Under the pieces are notes generated by a model that made no database searches, had not been told where the DNA came from, and saw nothing but the letters and a program-made list of their open reading frames with translations. A stretch of DNA of 22,568 nt from Actinomycetes bacterium. Its GTDB lineage: Bacteria > Actinomycetota > Actinomycetes > Actinomycetales > Microbacteriaceae. The position numbers and the translations under genes were made by a program. The first letter of the stretch is position 1; each line of letters opens with the position of its first letter. Positions 13,997-22,568 of this stretch are shown here, one piece after another. The DNA is taken from assembly GCA_023431405.1 (NCBI GenBank), contig JAEYVZ010000026.1, forward strand, positions 1-22,568, in the 5' to 3' direction.

Positions 13997-14044
13997 GCTA
14001 TTGGATGAGTGACCAACAGGGCTGTTGGTCGCGTGCTCAATAGC
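13997..14044. promoter_or_regulatory. Nested double operator for TetR 2
   Basis: Two 16-bp sites, TTGGAT-GAGT-GACCAA (14001-14016) and TTGGTC-GCGT-GCTCAA (14025-14040), lie 24 bases apart centre to centre. Together they form one large symmetry about 14020.5: an inner perfect inverted repeat GACCAACAG-GG-CTGTTGGTC (14011-14030) and outer arms GCTATTG (13997) and CAATAGC (14038). This fits two TetR dimers bound side by side. Confidence 0.7.
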
Positions 14045-14090
14045 GTCATCCGCCCGAGAACCCCGAACCCGGCACGTCGCAGAGGATGAC

Positions 14091-15575
14091 ATGACCTCAT
14101 CGATCCCCGAGCACGCAGAGAAGCTCCCCGCGCCCGCCTCCGTTCTCGGCGCAGACCATCCCGTCCCGCTCGACGCCGCCCACGTGGAGACCCGCGGCAT
14201 CGAGCTCATCTCCGACGCGGAGCGCCACGGCCGGGCACGCGACCTGTTCGCCGTCTGGGCCGCCCCCAACGTCAGCGTCCTCAACCTCACCGTGGGGGCG
14301 AGCCTCACCCTGCTCGGGCTCGAGCTGTGGCAGTCGATCGCCCTCGTGCTCACCGCCTCCCTCCTGTGGCTGCTCCCCGGCATCATCGCCGTCAGCGGTC
14401 CGGCCGCGGGGACCTCTGGCTCCGTCATCACGCGAGCGCTGTACGGCATCCGCGGGAACAAGCTCGTCGTCGCCCTGACCGGCTGGCTCATCGGCTCCGT
14501 CTATCTGTCCCTCACCTGGCTCGGAGCAGCCTTCGTCGGCGCCGACCTGTTCGTCGCCCTCGGCATCGGCGACGCGACCGTGACCCCGGTCGTCGTCGCC
14601 CTCGTGGTCGCCGCGGTCACCGTCGTCGTCGCCGTCTACGGGCATGGCCTCATCCTCCGCGTCTACCCGTACGTCGCGCTCCTGCTGCTCGCGATCTTCC
14701 TGCTCGTGACCGCCATCGTCGCGCCGCAGATCGACTGGGCCTACCGCCCCGCGCAGACGCTGGACGGCGTCGCCCTGTGGTCGGCGGTGACCATCGGCTT
14801 CACGATCCTCGCCTCGGCGCCGCTGTCGTACATCAACAGCCCCGACTTCGCCCGCTACCTGCCGCGCACCACCAAGCCGTCGCACATCGTCGCCGCCACC
14901 GCCCTCGGCGGTGCGATCCCCGCCGCGTTCTTCACGATCGTCGGCGTGCTGCTGCCGACGGCCGTGGCGAGCCTCGATCTCGGCATCGAATCGGCACTGC
15001 TGTCGCTCCTGCCCGACTGGCTGGCGCCCATCCTCGTGCTCGGCGTGATCGTCAACGCGATCGCGCTCAACGGCATGACCACCTACACCTCCAGCATGGC
15101 GCTGCAGGCGATCGGCGTGCCGCTGCGCCGCGTGCCGGCGGCGGTCGTCGTCGGCGTCGTGGGCGCGGCGCTCACGGTGTACCTCGTGATCTCGTCGAGC
15201 CTGCTGGAGGCCGTCAACCTCATCCTCCAGTTCCTCGTGATCGTCGCCGCCCCCACGATGGCCGTCTTCGTCACCGACGTGCTCCGCCGCCGCGGCCGCT
15301 ATGAAGGTGTCGAGCTCGCCGACGTCACCCGCTCGAGCCGCTTCTGGTACAGCGCCGGCTGGAGTCTTCCGGGGGTGCTCGCCGTCGTCCTCGGCGGTGT
15401 CGCCGCTGCCCTCTGCCTGTCGACCACCGTGTGGACCGGCCCGCTCGCCGAGGCGTGGGGGTACGTCGACCTGTCGGTGCCGGCCGGTGCGCTCGTCGCG
15501 GTCATCGTCTACCTCGCCTTGCAGGCCACCCCGCTCGGCGATGCGCCGCGCGGCCCGAAGGGAGCGGTGCGATGA
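14091..15575 (+). CDS. NCS1 family nucleobase/cation symporter (purine-cytosine permease type)
   Basis: A 494-residue membrane protein with about twelve hydrophobic segments. The N-terminal cytoplasmic tail leads into RHGRARDLFAVWAAPNVSVLNLTVGASL, the typical NCS1 entry to helix 1, followed by ALYGIRGNKLV and YINSPDFARYLPRTTKPS, a conserved loop of the family. NCS1 carriers take up purines, cytosine, uracil, allantoin, hydantoins or thiamine-like compounds with Na+ or H+. The exact substrate is not readable here. GAGG lies a few bases before the ATG at 14091. The stop overlaps the amidohydrolase start (ATGA), so the permease probably imports that enzyme's substrate. Control by the divergent TetR 2 is likely from the operator layout. 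Confidence 0.92.
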   Translation: MTSSIPEHAEKLPAPASVLGADHPVPLDAAHVETRGIELISDAERHGRARDLFAVWAAPNVSVLNLTVGASLTLLGLELWQSIALVLTASLLWLLPGIIAVSGPAAGTSGSVITRALYGIRGNKLVVALTGWLIGSVYLSLTWLGAAFVGADLFVALGIGDATVTPVVVALVVAAVTVVVAVYGHGLILRVYPYVALLLLAIFLLVTAIVAPQIDWAYRPAQTLDGVALWSAVTIGFTILASAPLSYINSPDFARYLPRTTKPSHIVAATALGGAIPAAFFTIVGVLLPTAVASLDLGIESALLSLLPDWLAPILVLGVIVNAIALNGMTTYTSSMALQAIGVPLRRVPAAVVVGVVGAALTVYLVISSSLLEAVNLILQFLVIVAAPTMAVFVTDVLRRRGRYEGVELADVTRSSRFWYSAGWSLPGVLAVVLGGVAAALCLSTTVWTGPLAEAWGYVDLSVPAGALVAVIVYLALQATPLGDAPRGPKGAVR

Positions 15576-17191
15576 CCGGGGCGGGCACGCAGCTCTACCG
15601 GGGCGGACGCGTGTTCACCTCCGACGCGCGGCGCTTCGCCGAAGCGATCGTCGTCACTGACGGGCGTCTCGCGTACGTCGGCGACGACGACACGGCCACG
15701 CGCATCGCGGGCCCGGATGCCGAGACGATCGACCTCGCCGGCGCGACCGTGCTCCCCGGATTCGTCGACGGTCATGCGCACGTCGTCGGCACGGGTGAGG
15801 CGGCGCGCTACGTGTCGCTGTGGGGCGCGGCCGACCTCGCCGAGGTGCAGGGCCGCATCGCCGCGTGGGCGCAGGCGAATCCCGATGCCCCCCGCATCCG
15901 TGCCCACGGCTGGGCGCACTTCATGGTGCCCGGCGGCGTGCCCCACCGCGCGATGCTCGACGAGGTGGTCGCCGACCGTCCCGTCTACGCCGACGCGTTC
16001 GACTTCCACTCGATCTGGCTCAACTCCGCCGCCCTCGCCGAGGTCGGCATCGACGATGCCACCGCCTCCCCTGCCGGCGGCACCGTGCACCGCGACGGCG
16101 ACGGCCACGCGACCGGCTACGTCGACGAGACCGCGATGCACCGGCTCGTGCAGCCCGTGCTGGAAGCCCTCACGACCGATGCCGACCGCGACGAGGCGCT
16201 GCGCGCGGCCCTCGCGTCGTACCGCTCGCTGGGCGTGACCGCCACGACCGACATGGGGCTGGACGACGCCTCCCTTGCTGCCATGCAGCGCGCCGAGCGC
16301 GCGGGAGAGCTCACCGCCCGCATCGCCGCGCACTGGCGCATCCAGCCGACCGGCGACCGTCGGGGCGACCTCGATCAGGTGGCGCGCGCGGTCGGCCTCG
16401 CTGCCGAGGTGGCGTCGCCCTGGCTGCGTGTCGTGGGGATCAAGGTGATGATCGACGGCACCGTCGACGGCTGCACCGCCGCCCTCGGCCACCCCTACGC
16501 CGACGGATCGAGCGCCGACCCCATCTGGTCGCTCGACGAGCTCGCCCCCGTCGTCATCGCCGCCGACGTCGCCGGTCTTCAGGTGGCGATGCACGCCATC
16601 GGCGACGAGGCGATCCGCATCGCCATCGCGGCCGTCGAGGCCGCCGTGGCCGCGAACGGCCCCCGTGAGCGCAGACACCGCATCGAGCACCTCGAAGTGG
16701 TCACGCCGCAGGAGATCGCGCGGCTCGCCGCCCTCGGCATCACGGCATCCATGCAGCCGGTGCACTCCGATCCGGCGATCCAGGCCAACTGGCGCGCGCA
16801 GCTCGGCGATTCGCGCGTCGAGCGGGGGTTCCCGTGGCCCGAGATGACGGATGCCGGGGCCACGCTCGCGTTCGGCACCGACTCGCCCACGTCGCCCGAG
16901 GCGCCGCTTCCCAACATGTTCATCGCCGCGACGCGGCGTTCGGCGCTCGACCCCACGCTGCCGCCCAACGTGCCCGGCTACGCACTGCCGCTCACGCAGG
17001 CGATCGTGCACGCGACACGGGATGCCGCGTGGGCCTGCCGTGCGGACGACGCGTACGGCCGGCTCGCGCCGGGCCTCGCCGCCGACTTCATCGTGCTCGA
17101 CCGCGACGTGTTCGGCGACGACCCCGAGGCCCTGCTGACGGCGCGGGTCGTGCGCACGGTCGTGGGCGGGAAGGTCGTGCACACGGCCTGA
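15572..17191 (+). CDS. Metal-dependent amidohydrolase (YtcJ-type)
   Basis: A 539-residue amidohydrolase-superfamily enzyme of the YtcJ-like group, which includes N-substituted formamide deformylase. These hydrolyse C-N bonds of amides using one or two metal ions. Visible metal-site elements are GFVDGHAHVVG (His68, His70), MHAIGDEAIRIA, HRIEHLEVVTPQE and FGTDSP (late Asp). An N-terminal beta segment (QLYRGGRVFTSDARRFAEAIVV) and C-terminal LAPGLAADFIVLDRDVF complete the composite-domain pattern. GGGAG lies upstream of the ATG, which overlaps the permease stop. It should act on what the permease imports, plausibly releasing an amine or carboxylate for the neighbouring oxidase, aminotransferase and dehydrogenase. 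The precise substrate is open. Confidence 0.88.
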   Translation: MTGAGTQLYRGGRVFTSDARRFAEAIVVTDGRLAYVGDDDTATRIAGPDAETIDLAGATVLPGFVDGHAHVVGTGEAARYVSLWGAADLAEVQGRIAAWAQANPDAPRIRAHGWAHFMVPGGVPHRAMLDEVVADRPVYADAFDFHSIWLNSAALAEVGIDDATASPAGGTVHRDGDGHATGYVDETAMHRLVQPVLEALTTDADRDEALRAALASYRSLGVTATTDMGLDDASLAAMQRAERAGELTARIAAHWRIQPTGDRRGDLDQVARAVGLAAEVASPWLRVVGIKVMIDGTVDGCTAALGHPYADGSSADPIWSLDELAPVVIAADVAGLQVAMHAIGDEAIRIAIAAVEAAVAANGPRERRHRIEHLEVVTPQEIARLAALGITASMQPVHSDPAIQANWRAQLGDSRVERGFPWPEMTDAGATLAFGTDSPTSPEAPLPNMFIAATRRSALDPTLPPNVPGYALPLTQAIVHATRDAAWACRADDAYGRLAPGLAADFIVLDRDVFGDDPEALLTARVVRTVVGGKVVHTA

Positions 17192-17199
17192 CCTCGGCC

Positions 17200-17215
17200 C
17201 GGCGGTCGTCCGCCG
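17200..17215. terminator. Weak hairpin between convergent genes
   Basis: CGGCGG-TCGT-CCGCCG forms a perfect six-base stem in the 28-base gap between the amidohydrolase and the FAD oxidase ends. No T-run follows, so terminator function is uncertain. Confidence 0.35.
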
Positions 17216-17219
17216 AGTG

Positions 17220-18578
17220 TCAGCGCCCGGAGACCGCGTCGGCGATGCGCGCGATCGGCGAGGTGCGTGCGCCGCCGAGCGCCTCGTGCCGGTCGGCGAG
17301 GTGGTAGGCGGCGTAGAGCCCGCGCACCGCCACCCAGCGCAGCGGCTCGACCTCCCAGCGCTTCGCACGGTGTCCCACCCAGGGAAGGTGCACGAGGTCG
17401 GTGTCGCGTCGGAGCACGAGGTCGGCGAGGGTGCGTCCGGCCAGGTTCGTCGTCGCGACGCCCGTCCCGACGTACCCGCCCGCCCAGCCGAGGCCCGTCG
17501 CCGGGTCGACCCCGACGGTCGCCGACCAATCGCGGGGAACACCGAGCACGCCCGCCCAGGCGTGCTCGACGGGAACGCGTGCGGCACCCGGGAAGAACGC
17601 CCGCAGCAGCGCGGTGAGCGAGCGCACCGTGCCCTCCTGCGTGCGGCCGTCGGTGTCGACGCGTGAGGCGTACCGGTACGGCACCCCGCGTCCGCCGAAG
17701 GCGATCCGGTCGTCGGCGGTGCGCTGCGCGTACATGTACACATGAGCGGCGTCGCCGACGGTCGCGGCGCCGTCCCAGCCCACCTCGCTCCAGAAGTCGG
17801 CCGGCAGCGGCGCGGTGACGATCATCGACGAGTTCATCGGCAGCCACGTGCGGTGCTCCGCACGCAGGCCCGCAGTGAAGCCCTCGGTCGCGCGGATGAC
17901 GTGCTCAGCACGCACCACGCCGTTCTCGGTGACGGCACGGCCGGGCTCGATCGCCGTGACGGCGGTGTTCTCGTAGATCGTGACGCCCAGACGCTCCACT
18001 GCGGCGGCGAGCCCGCGCACGAGCTTGACCGGATGGATGCGGGCGCAGTGCGGATGCCACAACCCGCCCACCGCGCCGGCGATGCGCACGTGCGACGCGG
18101 TTTCGGCGGCATCCCACAGTTCCGTGTCGGTGTGCGGCCACTGCTGCTCGGCCCTGTGCGCCTCGCGCAGCCGGGCCAGCTGGGCGGGGGTGCGCGCCAC
18201 CTCCAGCTCGCCGCCCTTGCGGATGTCGGCGTCGATGCCCTCGGCGGCGGCGACCCGGATGACCTCGTCGACGGTCTCGTTCATCGCCCGCTGCTGGCGT
18301 GCGCCGCCGTCACGGCCGTAGCGGGCACGCCCGCCGGTGACCGAGTTCGTGAGCCACCCGCCGTTGCGTCCCGACGCGCCGAATCCCGCGAACCGCTGCT
18401 CGAGCACCGCCACCCGAAGGTCGGGCTGCAGTGTCTTCAGGTAGTAGGCGGTCCACAGGCCGGTGTACCCCGCGCCGACGATCGCGACATCGGCCTGCAG
18501 GTCGCCGCCGAGCGCCGTCCTGGCATCCGGCTGCCCCTGCTGCGACCACCAGAACGAGACGTCGCCGTTGCGGGTCAT
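17220..18578 (-). CDS. FAD-dependent amine oxidase (DAO family, PuuB-like)
   Basis: A 452-residue flavoprotein of the D-amino-acid/glycine oxidase fold. The dinucleotide motif VAIVGAGYTGLWTAYYL (31-47) with GxGxxG, the second glycine-rich stretch FGASGRNGGWL, and the C-terminal GYVGTGVATTNLAGRTLADL that closes the FAD site are all present. Overall it resembles gamma-glutamylputrescine oxidase (PuuB) and related amine or N-methyl-amino-acid oxidases, producing aldehyde plus ammonia and peroxide. The start at 18578 lies 11 bases after the aminotransferase stop; its ribosome site is weak, so coupled translation is likely. It is the last gene of the mmsA-aminotransferase unit. No glutamylputrescine synthetase (PuuA) is in the window, so a non-glutamylated amine may be the substrate. 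Confidence 0.88.
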   Translation of the reverse strand: MTRNGDVSFWWSQQGQPDARTALGGDLQADVAIVGAGYTGLWTAYYLKTLQPDLRVAVLEQRFAGFGASGRNGGWLTNSVTGGRARYGRDGGARQQRAMNETVDEVIRVAAAEGIDADIRKGGELEVARTPAQLARLREAHRAEQQWPHTDTELWDAAETASHVRIAGAVGGLWHPHCARIHPVKLVRGLAAAVERLGVTIYENTAVTAIEPGRAVTENGVVRAEHVIRATEGFTAGLRAEHRTWLPMNSSMIVTAPLPADFWSEVGWDGAATVGDAAHVYMYAQRTADDRIAFGGRGVPYRYASRVDTDGRTQEGTVRSLTALLRAFFPGAARVPVEHAWAGVLGVPRDWSATVGVDPATGLGWAGGYVGTGVATTNLAGRTLADLVLRRDTDLVHLPWVGHRAKRWEVEPLRWVAVRGLYAAYHLADRHEALGGARTSPIARIADAVSGR

Positions 18579-18589
18579 CCGGATGCCGT

Positions 18590-19984
18590 TCAGCCTCGGG
18601 CGGAGAGCGCGTCTGCGGCGGCCTCGTCGGCGACGTCGAGGGCGGCGTCGATGATGTCGAGTCCGCGTACGAGGTCGTCTTCGGAGATCACGAGCGGGGG
18701 CGCCACGTGCACGCGGTTGAAGTGCGTGAACGGCCAGAGCCCTGCGCGCTTGCACGCCGCCGCGACGGCTGCCATCGGGGCGGCGTCGGCGCCGGCGGCG
18801 TTGAAGGGAACGAGCGGCTCGCGCGTCGCCTTGTCGACGACGAGCTCGATCGCCCAGAACAGCCCCCGTCCGCGCACGTCGCCCACCGACGGGTGCTTCT
18901 CGGCGAAGGCGGCCAGGCGAGGTGCGACCACACGCTCACCCAGATCGCGCACCCGCTCGAGGATGCCGTCGCGCTCGAAGACCTCGAACGTGGCGACTCC
19001 CGGTGCACAGGCCAGAGGGTGGCCCGAGTAGGTGAGGCCCCCGGGGAACGAGACCGTGTCGAAGTGGGCCGCGATGCGGTCGGAGATGACGACGCCGCCC
19101 AGCGGCACGTACCCCGAGTTCACGCCCTTCGCGAAGGTGATGAGGTCGGGCACCACGTCGAAGGCCTGGAACCCGAACCATTCGCCGATGCGGCCGAATC
19201 CGACCATGACCTCGTCGGCGATGTAGACGATGCCGTACTTGTCGCACAGTGCGCGCACGCCTGGGAGGTACCCCGGCGGCGGGACGAGGACACCGTTGGT
19301 GCCGACGACCGATTCGATGATGATCGCGCCGATCGTCGAGGCGCCTTCGAGGATGATCGTCTGCTCGAGGTGCGCGAGCGCCCGTTCGGTTTCCTGCTCG
19401 GGGGAGTCGGAGTGGAACGGCGACCGGTACGCGTAGGGCCCGAAGAAGTGCACGACGGAGGCGTCGGCCGGCTCGTTCGGCCAGCGACGCGGGTCGCCCG
19501 TGAGAGTGATGGCCGTCGAGGTGTTCCCGTGGTAGCTGCGGTACATCGCGAGGACCTTGCGCTTGCCGGTGACCAGGCGCGCCATGCGCACGGCGTTCTC
19601 GTTGGCATCCGCGCCGCCGTTGGTGAAGAACACCTTCTCCATGCCATCGGGCGCGACCTCGGCGACGCGACGGGCGAGCTCGCCGCGCACGTCGTTGGCC
19701 ATCGACGGCTGGATGGTCGCCAGCCGCCCCGCCTGACGCTGGATGGCCTCGACGAGGTCGGGATGCTGATGACCCAGGTTCAGGTTCACCAGCTGCGACG
19801 AGAAGTCGAGGTAGCTGTTGCCCTGGTGGTCCCAGAAGGTGGCTCCCTGGCCGCCGGCGACCGGCAGCGGGTCGATGAGGGCCTGCGCGCTCCACGAGTG
19901 GAACACGTGGGCGCGGTCATCGGCGCGGATGCGGGCGTCGGCGGCGGGGTCTGCGGCCGGGGCGAGGGTCTCTGACAGGGTCAT
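18590..19984 (-). CDS. Class III aminotransferase (omega-amino acid/diamine:pyruvate type)
   Basis: A 464-residue PLP-dependent aminotransferase of fold type I, class III. Landmarks are FHSWSAQ near residue 28, TNGGADANENAVRMAR (121-136) for the phosphate, AMYRSYHGNT, IADEVMVGFGRIG with Asp257, and FAKGVNSGYVPLGG with the Schiff-base Lys286. The N-terminal pattern is close to taurine-, beta-alanine- and putrescine-pyruvate enzymes. The product would be a semialdehyde, which fits the adjoining semialdehyde dehydrogenase. GGAG lies five to six bases before the ATG at 19984. The frame is open far upstream through the dehydrogenase gene in another reading frame, but this start matches the family. 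Beta-alanine to malonate semialdehyde is my leading guess; GABA or taurine cannot be excluded. Confidence 0.9.
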   Translation of the reverse strand: MTLSETLAPAADPAADARIRADDRAHVFHSWSAQALIDPLPVAGGQGATFWDHQGNSYLDFSSQLVNLNLGHQHPDLVEAIQRQAGRLATIQPSMANDVRGELARRVAEVAPDGMEKVFFTNGGADANENAVRMARLVTGKRKVLAMYRSYHGNTSTAITLTGDPRRWPNEPADASVVHFFGPYAYRSPFHSDSPEQETERALAHLEQTIILEGASTIGAIIIESVVGTNGVLVPPPGYLPGVRALCDKYGIVYIADEVMVGFGRIGEWFGFQAFDVVPDLITFAKGVNSGYVPLGGVVISDRIAAHFDTVSFPGGLTYSGHPLACAPGVATFEVFERDGILERVRDLGERVVAPRLAAFAEKHPSVGDVRGRGLFWAIELVVDKATREPLVPFNAAGADAAPMAAVAAACKRAGLWPFTHFNRVHVAPPLVISEDDLVRGLDIIDAALDVADEAAADALSARG

Positions 19985-20010
19985 GGTTGCTCCGTCGGTC
20001 TCGAAACTGC

Positions 20011-21498
<1,488 letters not shown>

Positions 21499-21545
21499 GA
21501 GTTGTCCTTGTCGACGTGGGGGAGGGATTGTGATGGAACCGCAGT

Positions 21546-21573
21546 CGGACAGAACGACCGAGTCCCCTAGGCT
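21546..21573 (+). promoter_or_regulatory. Possible promoter for the PucR-type gene
   Basis: CGGACA (21546-21551), a 16-base spacer and TAGGCT (21568-21573) form a weak actinobacterial-style promoter about 40 bases before the GTG. On the minus strand TTCTGT (21554-21549) and CACAAT (21532-21527) could serve mmsA, so the two promoters would overlap at their -35 ends. Confidence 0.3.
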
Positions 21574-21614
21574 GGAGCTCGTCCCAGTGTTGCAGAGCAT
21601 GGAGGGTCGTATCG

Positions 21615-22568
21615 GTGCCTGACCGTCGCGAAGAATCCGCGATCCAGACGGATCGTCCGGGAGCGCTTTCCAGTCTGCCCACCGTGCGCGAGGTGCTCGC
21701 TCTCGAGGCCGTCGCGGCGGGGATGCCGCAGGTGCTCGTGGGTGACGCGGCCCTCGACGCGCCGGTGCGGTGGGTGCACGTCTCCGACAGTGCCGGGGTG
21801 GCTCGGCTCCTCGACGGCGGCGAGCTGCTGCTGTCGACGGGATCGTCGTGGCCCGACGATCCCGAAGAGCTCGCCGCGTTCGTGGACGCCCTCGTGGCCG
21901 CCGGGCTGTCGGCACTGTTCATCGAACTGGGAGCCCACTACCGCTACGTTCCGGCTGTCGTCGTCGAGAGCGCCCGGGCGCGCGGCCTCGCCGTGGTCGC
22001 CCTTCGCCGCGAAGTGAAGTTCGTCACCGTGACCGAAGCGGTGCACCGCCGCATCATCGCCGACCAGAGCGCCGCGCTGCGCGCCCGCGACGAGGTGCGT
22101 GCGCGGTTCACGGCGCTCGCCCTCCGCGGGTCGCCCGCCGACTACATCGTCCATCAGCTCTCGCAGACTCTCGCCGCCCCCGTGGTGCTCGAGTCGCTCG
22201 CGCACGACGTGATCGTGGCCGAGGTGCCCCCTGCGCGGGAGGAGGAGCTCCTCGCGCGCTGGGAGGTGCGATCACGGCTCGCTCACCGCGACCTGGCCGC
22301 CGACGTGCCCGGCTCCCGACGCGACGCACCGCGCAGCGGCGCGCGGGAGGGGGTTCGCGACCACGCGGGGCCGTGGCTCATCGTGCCCGTCGAGGCGCGG
22401 GGCGTGCGCTGGGGCTACCTCATCGCGCTGCCCGGTCCCGCCCACCCCGCCGGACGCGCCGCCGTGCTCGAGCAGGGGGCGATCGCGCTCGCGCTGGGCC
22501 GGCTCACCGCGGGAGACGCCGACGAGTGGGCGCGCGTCGGCCAGCGACACCTCGTCGACGGCCTGCTC
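21615..22568 (+). CDS. PucR family transcriptional regulator (3' end outside the window)
   Basis: The reading frame is open for 318 codons to the window end. After a short leader (PDRREESAIQTDRPGALSS) it carries the PucR N-terminal ligand-sensing domain: LPTVREVLALEAVAAGMPQV, then APVRWVHVSDS and LLDGGELLLSTG, then FVDALVAAGLSALFIELG and ARARGLAVVALRREVKFVTVTEAVHRRI. A middle segment (residues about 160-300) looks like the GGDEF-like region of such regulators. The C-terminal helix-turn-helix must lie beyond 22568. The start is a GTG with GGAGGG eight bases upstream (21601-21606). It is divergent from mmsA and most likely activates that operon. PucR-type proteins often respond to purine-breakdown products, but homologues also control amine and amino-acid catabolism. 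Confidence 0.88.
   Translation, partial: MPDRREESAIQTDRPGALSSLPTVREVLALEAVAAGMPQVLVGDAALDAPVRWVHVSDSAGVARLLDGGELLLSTGSSWPDDPEELAAFVDALVAAGLSALFIELGAHYRYVPAVVVESARARGLAVVALRREVKFVTVTEAVHRRIIADQSAALRARDEVRARFTALALRGSPADYIVHQLSQTLAAPVVLESLAHDVIVAEVPPAREEELLARWEVRSRLAHRDLAADVPGSRRDAPRSGAREGVRDHAGPWLIVPVEARGVRWGYLIALPGPAHPAGRAAVLEQGAIALALGRLTAGDADEWARVGQRHLVDGLL

Noticed and set aside
15509..17743. Very long minus-strand frame opposite the amidohydrolase
   Set aside because: Low-complexity basic and acidic translation. The plus-strand frame has the metal-site motifs.

Overview
The window looks like chromosomal DNA from a high-GC actinobacterium, most probably Microbacteriaceae and perhaps Microbacterium. 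The grounds are the strong G/C bias at third codon positions, many ATGA stop/start overlaps, and the small MGRLYYGNS protein at 5485, a type I know mainly from Microbacteriaceae. This placement is inference. I see no rRNA, tRNA, CRISPR array, prophage or insertion sequence.

Region 1 (67-4777, + strand) is a tightly packed operon: TRAP transporter small and large permeases (the solute-binding protein is presumably just outside the window), an asparaginase-like amidohydrolase, an MFS transporter and an isochorismatase-fold amidohydrolase of the N-carbamoylsarcosine amidase/maleamate amidohydrolase type. It ends in a strong hairpin at 4794-4844. It reads as uptake and deamidation of a small organic acid amide. 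The asparaginase has Ala where the classical enzyme has its second catalytic-site Asp.

Region 2 (4859-8450) is housekeeping or accessory. A MarR regulator (-) diverges from a two-gene unit made of the MGRLYYGNS protein and a small membrane-anchored protein. Then come a hypothetical protein (-), an Fpg/Nei-type DNA glycosylase (+), a zinc-ribbon GIY-YIG-like protein (-), and about 320 bp of intergenic DNA with a long hairpin and short tandem repeats.

Region 3 (8451-22568) is a nitrogen-compound catabolic locus with three regulators. A leftward operon encodes agmatine deiminase, an amidase-signature hydrolase and a PLP group II decarboxylase, and diverges from a TetR gene. A second, related TetR gene diverges from an NCS1 permease plus a YtcJ-type amidohydrolase. 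From the far side, a leftward operon encodes a CoA-acylating semialdehyde dehydrogenase (MmsA type), a class III omega-aminotransferase and a PuuB-like FAD amine oxidase, and it diverges from a PucR-family regulator cut off by the window end.

The simplest joint reading is import of a nitrogenous compound, release of amines by deimination, amide hydrolysis and decarboxylation, oxidation or transamination of the amine to a semialdehyde, and conversion of the semialdehyde to an acyl-CoA. The most distinctive DNA signals are three 16-bp operator-like dyads of one architecture (TTGRTC-N4-GAYCAA-like). One lies in front of the first TetR gene. Two lie side by side in front of the second, together forming a nested palindrome.
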